Shown one piece after another: positions 1-5,153 of a stretch of 5,153 nucleotides of DNA (its first letter is position 1; each line of letters opens with the position of its first letter). A model generated the notes under the pieces. That model worked only from the letters and a program-made list of their open reading frames with translations, had not been told where the DNA came from and did not search any database. The DNA is taken from NCBI GenBank assembly GCA_029259875.1, contig JAJDEK010000419.1, positions 1 through 5,153 on the forward strand, given 5' to 3'. The stretch is from Planctomycetaceae bacterium (GTDB lineage: Bacteria > Planctomycetota > Planctomycetia > Planctomycetales > Planctomycetaceae). A program made the position numbers and the translations under genes.

Positions 1-1588
1 TATCCACACGATTGATCGTTTTGAATGTGGGCATTTCGGCTAGACGTTTGTGTTCTTCTTGCTCATTTTTGTGATGTCGCATCCAGGGTTGAAGCCAACC
101 ATCGCGAGTGAGCGAAAATTGGTATTCCGTTTCGTTAGCAACTGTTTCGCGCTGAGGAAAATAAATGGGTAAGAGACGGGCCAGATCCGTTTTATGATAG
201 CCGCCTTTTTGAAACGATTCTTGTCCGCCCAGCATCAGCAGGCCGCCGCCGCGTTCTGAAACAAAACGAGTGATCAACTCCATCTGATCGTGTGAAAAGA
301 ACGACGCTTCTAAATCATCGATAATGATGGTCTCGTATTGAAAGAGTTCTTTTTCCGTTTTCGGGAAGCCGTCTTTTAATTCATTCGGCGATTGCGTATT
401 GACCCGCATGAAAACGGGCTGGTCATAACGTTCGAGATCTGATTCATTTTCTTGATCAAAGCCTCGGAATAATGCATTGCCCTCTTCTCCGTCGCGACTG
501 CGGAAGTCGAATTTGGCCTCTTTTTTTGCGATACGGATTAAGCCCACTAGCTGAATGAATTCATCTTCTTCAATCGCACGGCGTAGGAATTTGAATTCCC
601 AGTTAGGACGACCAGAGACATAGAGCACGCGATGTGCTTTTCGACCGCGATCAATTTTCAGCATGCGATTGTTATTGGCGAGTGTGACTTCTTCGTTCTC
701 TGGTGAAATGAGAGTTGTCTTCAGTTGATAAAAAGCAATCCCGGTTTCTTCTGGGCGAACCTGAAATCGAATTTGGAATTGTTGTTCCTGCTGACTGACT
801 TCACGGGTAACGGTTTCGACAGTCTTACCAGCTTCATCCAGCAGTTGTACTTTGATTTGTTTAGCCTGGCATTCTGTTGCTGAGAGATCTGCAAGAATAC
901 GAATCGGTGCATCTTCAAAGGGGGAATAACTGACCGATGTTTTCCTAATCGCGAGATCAGTGGCCGGTGAGGAGTTTCCAATGGGAACAGGATAAATGGG
1001 CACGGATGTTTCAAGACGACTGATCTCCTCGGCAGAGATCCCATCGGTCATCAACAGAATACCCGCTAACGGCAATTTGGTATAACGTTGATTTAATTCG
1101 TTAAGACCTGAAACGAGATTTGATTTCGAGCCGTCAAATGAAAGGTGTTGCAGTTCTGTTTTTGCATGTGTATGTGCATTGACCGTATATTTTCGAACCG
1201 AAAAGTTTTGTTCCAGATCGATGAGCCACTCTGGAAGATTGTTATCTTTAGTCGGCTGTGATGCAGTGAGCAATTGTTTGATTTGCTGTAGACGTGGTTG
1301 GCCGGTTTTCGGGTCTTTGGTTTGCAGGCTTTGGCTGTCGTCTACTACCACTGCAAACAGGTTGGTGCCGGGATGGACGTGCGTGCCACTCCATAGCGGT
1401 TCGGTCAACGCGATTGAGAGAATCGCGATACCACAGACTTTTAAGGAGACGGCGGCGCTTGCCAACGAGCGTTTCAAGGTGAGAGATCGATAGGCGAAGA
1501 GGACAAGAATCAGGCCAGCAATGCTCGCTATCACCGCGATCGTGGTCCAGTGAGGTGCACCGAATTGTAATTGGGCAAGACAATTCAT
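1..1588 (-). CDS. Membrane-anchored VWA / GATase1-like protein (3' partial)
   Basis: One reading frame runs from ATG at 1588 to the left edge without a stop, giving 529 residues; the C-terminus is outside the window. A hairpin of two hydrophobic helices (about 15-33 and 42-62), joined by a loop with R34, K39 and R40, suggests that both ends face outward. A VWA domain (about 76-205) has MIDAS residues DDSQS (83-87) and TDG (181-183), with Ser156 at the usual third-motif Thr. A beta-rich stretch follows (about 206-312). Next is a GATase1-like fold with VLYVSGRPNWE (321-331), IIIDD (421-425) and GGGLLMLGGQESF (447-459); no Cys is present at the expected nucleophile elbow, so catalysis is doubtful. 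This matches planctomycete proteins annotated as VWA-domain or glutamine amidotransferase, which I recall as usually 700-800 residues. The start is supported by the ATGA overlap and an upstream Shine-Dalgarno. The role is probably protein-protein interaction at the envelope. Confidence 0.9.
   Translation of the reverse strand, partial: MNCLAQLQFGAPHWTTIAVIASIAGLILVLFAYRSLTLKRSLASAAVSLKVCGIAILSIALTEPLWSGTHVHPGTNLFAVVVDDSQSLQTKDPKTGQPRLQQIKQLLTASQPTKDNNLPEWLIDLEQNFSVRKYTVNAHTHAKTELQHLSFDGSKSNLVSGLNELNQRYTKLPLAGILLMTDGISAEEISRLETSVPIYPVPIGNSSPATDLAIRKTSVSYSPFEDAPIRILADLSATECQAKQIKVQLLDEAGKTVETVTREVSQQEQQFQIRFQVRPEETGIAFYQLKTTLISPENEEVTLANNNRMLKIDRGRKAHRVLYVSGRPNWEFKFLRRAIEEDEFIQLVGLIRIAKKEAKFDFRSRDGEEGNALFRGFDQENESDLERYDQPVFMRVNTQSPNELKDGFPKTEKELFQYETIIIDDLEASFFSHDQMELITRFVSERGGGLLMLGGQESFQKGGYHKTDLARLLPIYFPQRETVANETEYQFSLTRDGWLQPWMRHHKNEQEEHKRLAEMPTFKTINRVD
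1585..1588 (-). promoter_or_regulatory. ATGA stop/start overlap (translational coupling)
   Basis: The minus strand reads ATGA: ATG (1588-1586) starts the VWA/GATase-like protein and TGA (1587-1585) ends the DUF4175-like protein. Such overlaps are typical of co-transcribed genes whose translation is coupled by terminating ribosomes. The overlap is seen directly; coupling is inferred. Confidence 0.85.
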
Positions 1589-4500
1589 TTTCCACTCCCT
1601 AATTCTTCGTAATAGCGACGGACCAGATCGGAGTATTTTTCCGGTACCGGGTCGCCGTCGATTGGTGCCAACATTGTTTGCGCGCCTCGTTTACTGATTT
1701 CGTTTGACAGTATTTTTTGAAGTTCAGCCAGCGGTTCCAGGATTTGCGCATTGACCATGTCTCCCTTCGGTACTTTAGAATGTCGTTTGAATTCCGCACG
1801 CATACTTTGTGCACGTTCGCGAATTTGAGCCACTTTACTGCGGAGATCGGGATCGCCTACCATTTCCTCCACATCTCGCATGCGGTCAGTCCACTTTCGA
1901 AATTGATTACTGGTGATCGGCCCGGTTGTTTGACCACTGGGGCCTCCCTGACTGCTACCTGGGCCGCCTTTGGAGTTTCCTTTAGAGCTTTTCAGTGATT
2001 TAGGACCCGCTTTTGGTGTCGATGATGGGGAAACCCCTGGTTTTGATCCAGAACCCTGCCCTTTTCCCTTTTGGGCAGAAGCCAGTTGCACGGAAGATTT
2101 GCCCTGACCGGAGGGCGAACCTGTCTTTTGCTGCCCCGGTTTTGAAGAAGAGGATTGCTTTGGTGTGGGAGTCTTTGAGCCACCGGGCTGTGCCACTTTT
2201 TGAGAGGGAGACTGTGATTGATTTTGTGAAGCCGGATTACCAGCCAGCTTCTGTTCGTTTTTCATTTCTGATGAAAGAGATTTGATTTCCTGTCGCGCTC
2301 GTTTAAGGGATTCCAGGTCATTGCCCAAAACACTTTCGGCAGCGACTTCGATTCCCTGTTTCATCGCTTCGATCCCCTGAGCGGCACGCTGTTCCGCTTG
2401 CTGTGCACGTTCAGAGGCGCCTTCTTTCAGGAAGTTGGCAGCATTTTTTAAGGAATCTCCAGGACGATAAGGTCTAGTTTTCCGAATGGCATCGTAAAGA
2501 TGTTTGGAAAGCAAAGGCTCTGACTTTTCTGATTCCTGAACCACTTTTTTCATCTGTTCGACGAGATTCTTCAGATCGGATTCCTGTTCATGCAATTTGT
2601 CGGCCAGCGCTTGCTGCCCTTTATTTTTACGTAAAGAACGTCGCTGCTCTGGTTGGGGCGGCTGTTGTTGTTTGTTGAGTGCCTGGCTGATTTCTTTTTG
2701 CTTCTGGTCGAGATCTTTGGCTTGTTGGTTCAGTGAACGCATTGCATCTGCGAATTGATTGGCCGTCTTTTTGCGGAATTCATTCTTGAGTTGATCCAAC
2801 TGTTGTTGTGCTCTAGTACCTGAGTTGAGTGCGCGGGAAACCTGTCCTTTTTTCAGTGCTTCAGAACTTTGTTGTAGGTGAGAGCGCGTTTGTTCAAGTT
2901 TGCGTCTCGATTTAGCGGAAGATGCTTTTTTCGATTGATCCATTTTTTGAGCAACTTCGTCGGTATTACGGAGCAATTCCCGCTGGCGTTCCCGCAGTCG
3001 TTTGAGTTGACGTTCGATTTCCTCTTTTTCCTGATCATTTTTTGCTAAACGTTTTTTGTCGGACAACGCTTTCAATTGTTCGTTCAGATCTTTTTGACGT
3101 TGTGCCAATTCTCTGAGACGATTGAGAATTTGTAACGCTTCGCGATCAGGTTGCGCGGCTTGAGCTTGAGATGCCTGGTTTTCTGTTTCATAACGCTGTT
3201 TTTTATTGGTCAATTCCAGTTGTTGCATTTGATTTTGTGAACGACTACTACCTCCGCCTTTACTGCCTCCACCATTTTTGTTTTTTGAGACACGATGTTC
3301 TCGTGCCCGCAATTTCAACAACAATTGGTAGCTCGCTTGTTCCGTAGTGAGTGCCGCCGTGAGCTGTTCGACATTGCGAGATTGGTTCACTGCATCAAGA
3401 ATCGAGACCGTTTCCTGCATTTTTTGGGTGACAGCATCGATGATTGCTTTGGACTTTTGCGATTTGACTTTTGAAGCTAATTTTACAACACTAGTAACCA
3501 ACGCCTGTTGTGCCTGTTGCAGTGTGGAAACATCTTCGACAAATTTAGCAGACACAGTGGGTTTGATCTCGCGACGGATGATTTTCCAGGTCGCGTTGAT
3601 AATCTGTTTTTGTTGTTCCGCTAACTTCTCGGCCTGTTTTGCATTGCCTCCCCCTTTTTTTGACTGTGAGCTACTAGCAGAACGTCCTTCTCTGAAGATT
3701 TCTTCGAAGTGGCGGACTTCCATGAAATACATGTCACTGAGCACTTTGCGCGTGCTGCCGTCAGGAGCAATATCTTCTGCAAAAAGGTAATACGAAATCA
3801 GAGTGTCGGGCTGAACTTGTAGACGTTCCAAAGAAAGCAGATGTTCTGCGGCAAATTCGAGGGCGGGATTTGTTGTCTCGCGTAGCGAGAGTGTCTGAGC
3901 AGTCTCTCCGGGAATCGCGTAAACGAGACCCACTTGTTGTAGACCAAAATCATCGCTGACAGTGCCTTGGACCAGTGCTTCTTCCAGCGGAGAGACACGC
4001 GTATCACGGGCCGGGAATGTAACCTTGATCTCTGGAGGTAAGTTAGGAACCACAGCCAAATCAATATAGGGCGGTGTTCGATTTTCGCGTGATTCCGAAT
4101 CGATCAAACGTAAATTCCAGGTCTGGTCGTTTTCTGCTTTCAGTGTAAGTCGGGCCGACATACCATCTGAACTCACTCTCATCGGAAGCTTCTGCTGACC
4201 TTCTGATTCTAACAGCGCGGATTGAACGGGTTTGTTGAAACGAGCCTGTAGTTCAACCGACGAACCGACAATCGCACTAATTTGTAAAGTGTCTTCTAGT
4301 TTTTGCGTTGGTCGCTGCGTATATTCAGGAGCGCTAATGACAGTATCTAATTGGACTAATTCAGGTAGGACAAAAACTTTGACCTGATACGTTTCTGATT
4401 CCCAGGAATTCACTTGGACGAGATACAAAAGATCGTGGGGGATAGTAGGCAGTCGGACTGCAAAGACAGGGTCATCCAGATGCTTGATGAGTGGGATGGT

Positions 4501-5153
4501 TTGGGGTTCTTCTGAGGTAGAAGTAATTTGCAAGGTTGCGGTTTCGGGAGTTTTGCCCGTAAAACGAGCAGTGATCAACAAAGGATGATTTTTTTCCAGC
4601 TCGGTGGTCCCTGGTTTGATCTCAACCTGAAATTGTTCGTTAACTGAAGCAATAGCCAATGGGATTTCTTTAGGCAGTGGTGCTGCTTTAAGATAGGACC
4701 AGCAACTGAGACAACCAACGAACCAGGCAGTGAAGCACAGTAAATGTGTGGTGCTTTGTAGAATCAACTTGCGGTTGGAGATCGTCTGCCGCCAATCGTG
4801 TTGTGTTCCATGTTTAATGACCTGTTGAATCAGACGGTTTTGTAGAAATGTCGGACGAAATTCATCCGTTATATTTTCCAATTCCAGTGTTGCCAGCAGA
4901 CTGGTATCCAGCTCCGGATAGGTTCGCTCAATTAGTGTGGCAATTTCGTGTCTGTTGGCTGGCGAAAGGAGATTTCGAGAGCGAAAGAAAAGTATTATGA
5001 TCGCAGCTGCAAAAGGAGCCCCCAACATTGAAGCCAGTAAAATGAGTTGGTGTTGGGGTGATGAAACCGGTTTGATGATAAGGCATGTGAGTAATGTCAG
5101 ACCGCCGGCAGCTAACCAAAGAAATGTCAGTCGTTTTAATTTCCGACTCGTAT
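1585..5153 (-). CDS. DUF4175-like membrane protein with long coiled coil (5' partial)
   Basis: The frame is open to the right edge, so the start is outside the window; 1188 residues plus stop are visible and numbered here from the edge. Hydrophobic helices lie at about residues 10-26, 36-57 and 136-154. Basic residues before helix 1 and between helices 2 and 3 suggest that about 1030 C-terminal residues lie outside the cytoplasmic membrane. The cytoplasmic loop carries a YPELDTSLLATLELE motif. A beta-rich region (about 155-480) ends with the hallmark VSDDFGL (398-404). Then come a Gln/Lys/Glu/Arg-rich coiled coil (about 495-970) with glycine linkers, a segment with AAESVLG (937-943), a disordered linker (971-1077), and a conserved tail with DPVPEKYSDLVRRYY (1167-1181). 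I recognise this order from planctomycete proteins annotated as DUF4175 or hypothetical; function is unknown. The stop overlaps the next gene's start. The internal Met at 5028 is not the likely start because it falls inside helix 2. Confidence 0.9.
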   Translation of the reverse strand, partial: TSRKLKRLTFLWLAAGGLTLLTCLIIKPVSSPQHQLILLASMLGAPFAAAIIILFFRSRNLLSPANRHEIATLIERTYPELDTSLLATLELENITDEFRPTFLQNRLIQQVIKHGTQHDWRQTISNRKLILQSTTHLLCFTAWFVGCLSCWSYLKAAPLPKEIPLAIASVNEQFQVEIKPGTTELEKNHPLLITARFTGKTPETATLQITSTSEEPQTIPLIKHLDDPVFAVRLPTIPHDLLYLVQVNSWESETYQVKVFVLPELVQLDTVISAPEYTQRPTQKLEDTLQISAIVGSSVELQARFNKPVQSALLESEGQQKLPMRVSSDGMSARLTLKAENDQTWNLRLIDSESRENRTPPYIDLAVVPNLPPEIKVTFPARDTRVSPLEEALVQGTVSDDFGLQQVGLVYAIPGETAQTLSLRETTNPALEFAAEHLLSLERLQVQPDTLISYYLFAEDIAPDGSTRKVLSDMYFMEVRHFEEIFREGRSASSSQSKKGGGNAKQAEKLAEQQKQIINATWKIIRREIKPTVSAKFVEDVSTLQQAQQALVTSVVKLASKVKSQKSKAIIDAVTQKMQETVSILDAVNQSRNVEQLTAALTTEQASYQLLLKLRAREHRVSKNKNGGGSKGGGSSRSQNQMQQLELTNKKQRYETENQASQAQAAQPDREALQILNRLRELAQRQKDLNEQLKALSDKKRLAKNDQEKEEIERQLKRLRERQRELLRNTDEVAQKMDQSKKASSAKSRRKLEQTRSHLQQSSEALKKGQVSRALNSGTRAQQQLDQLKNEFRKKTANQFADAMRSLNQQAKDLDQKQKEISQALNKQQQPPQPEQRRSLRKNKGQQALADKLHEQESDLKNLVEQMKKVVQESEKSEPLLSKHLYDAIRKTRPYRPGDSLKNAANFLKEGASERAQQAEQRAAQGIEAMKQGIEVAAESVLGNDLESLKRARQEIKSLSSEMKNEQKLAGNPASQNQSQSPSQKVAQPGGSKTPTPKQSSSSKPGQQKTGSPSGQGKSSVQLASAQKGKGQGSGSKPGVSPSSTPKAGPKSLKSSKGNSKGGPGSSQGGPSGQTTGPITSNQFRKWTDRMRDVEEMVGDPDLRSKVAQIRERAQSMRAEFKRHSKVPKGDMVNAQILEPLAELQKILSNEISKRGAQTMLAPIDGDPVPEKYSDLVRRYYEELGSGK
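1595..1600 (-). promoter_or_regulatory. Shine-Dalgarno of the VWA/GATase-like gene
   Basis: The minus strand reads AGGGAG, six bases before the ATG at 1588, a good match to the 16S rRNA anti-SD sequence at a normal spacing. It lies within the codons for the last Leu-Gly-Ser of the upstream protein, so it is translated as well as used for initiation. It is the main support for choosing this start codon. Confidence 0.75.
1921..2241 (-). other. Low-complexity, lysine-rich disordered linker
   Basis: This segment encodes 107 residues made mostly of Ser, Gly, Pro, Gln, Lys, Thr and Ala. It has 14 Lys but no Asp, Glu or Arg, and no aromatic residue or Cys, so it should be disordered and strongly positive. 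It separates the coiled coil from the conserved C-terminal cassette. It is an internal part of the DUF4175-like coding sequence, not a separate gene. Confidence 0.85.
2242..3666 (-). other. Coiled-coil region of the DUF4175-like protein
   Basis: This part of the gene encodes about 475 residues rich in Gln, Lys, Glu, Arg, Leu and Ala with heptad-like hydrophobic spacing, for example around the motif RLRELAQRQKDLNEQL. It is interrupted by Gly/Ser linkers: the first at its start (SKKGGG) and the second near 3241-3288 (GGGSKGGGSS). The final segment before the disordered linker, including AAESVLGNDLESLKRARQEI, resembles a conserved part of the planctomycete family. The region is predicted to be extracytoplasmic, from the three upstream membrane helices. 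Confidence 0.75.

Noticed and set aside
721..1044. Minus-strand ORF of 107 residues
   Set aside because: It overlaps the VWA TDG motif and the beta-rich region in another frame, and shows no family features.
1179..1493. Plus-strand ORFs of 104 and 62 residues
   Set aside because: Both are antisense to the membrane hairpin and VWA part of the minus-strand gene; no ribosome binding site or motif was evident.
1248..1595. Minus-strand ORF of 115 residues starting at 1595
   Set aside because: It is out of frame with the VWA/GATase-like gene, which has a Shine-Dalgarno, membrane helices and a MIDAS motif; the shadow frame has none of these.
1921..2241. Repetitive Ser/Gly/Pro/Lys coding stretch as a possible tandem repeat or CRISPR array
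   Set aside because: It has no fixed repeat unit or spacer periodicity; it is a low-complexity protein linker in an open frame.
1717..2285. Plus-strand ORFs at 1717-1998 and 2013-2285
   Set aside because: They are antisense shadows of the C-terminal cassette and disordered linker of the DUF4175-like gene.
3642..3654. Internal Shine-Dalgarno-like GGGGGAGG followed by ATG
   Set aside because: The GGAGG core is only two bases from the ATG, too close for initiation, and the frame opened there stops within a few codons.
3347..3790. Plus-strand ORF of 147 residues
   Set aside because: It lies antisense to the continuous coiled-coil coding frame, is rich in Cys/Ser/Phe as expected of a reverse-complement shadow, and has no recognisable domain.
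4928..5119. Minus-strand ORF of 63 residues near the right edge
   Set aside because: It overlaps the N-terminal helices of the DUF4175-like protein in another frame and lacks any hydrophobic or domain pattern.

Overview
The window is coding from edge to edge on the minus strand. It holds two long genes that share a four-base ATGA overlap, and both run off the window. No RNA gene, mobile element, CRISPR array, promoter or terminator was recognised, and no intergenic stretch exists in which the last two would be expected. The architecture of both proteins points to a planctomycete, probably of the Gimesia/Rubinisphaera/Planctomyces type: a very long DUF4175-like membrane protein with a Gln/Lys/Glu-rich coiled coil and a conserved 'DPVP..Y..LVRRYY' tail, followed by a membrane-anchored VWA plus glutamine-amidotransferase-like protein. 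The taxonomic call rests on my recognition of these families, not on a search.

Layout in the direction of transcription (right to left): (1) positions 5153 to 1585 encode the DUF4175-like protein. Its start lies beyond the right edge, and 1188 residues are visible: three transmembrane helices, a beta-rich extracytoplasmic part, a roughly 475-residue charged coiled coil broken by glycine linkers, a 107-residue linker with lysine as its only charged residue, and a conserved C-terminal cassette. (2) Positions 1588 to 1 encode the first 529 residues of a second membrane protein: a transmembrane hairpin, a VWA domain with a MIDAS site, a beta-sandwich-like stretch and a GATase1-like fold that lacks the catalytic cysteine at the expected place. 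Its start codon ATG overlaps the stop codon TGA of gene 1, and a Shine-Dalgarno sequence sits inside the last codons of gene 1.

The two proteins are almost certainly made from one mRNA, probably with translational coupling. By the positive-inside rule both place their large domains on the outer face of the cytoplasmic membrane. The simplest inference is a cell-envelope complex in which the VWA domain binds a protein partner, plausibly the long DUF4175-like protein. In planctomycetes such genes commonly lie near MoxR-type AAA+ ATPase and DUF58 genes, but none of these is visible here. The biochemical role of either protein is unknown.
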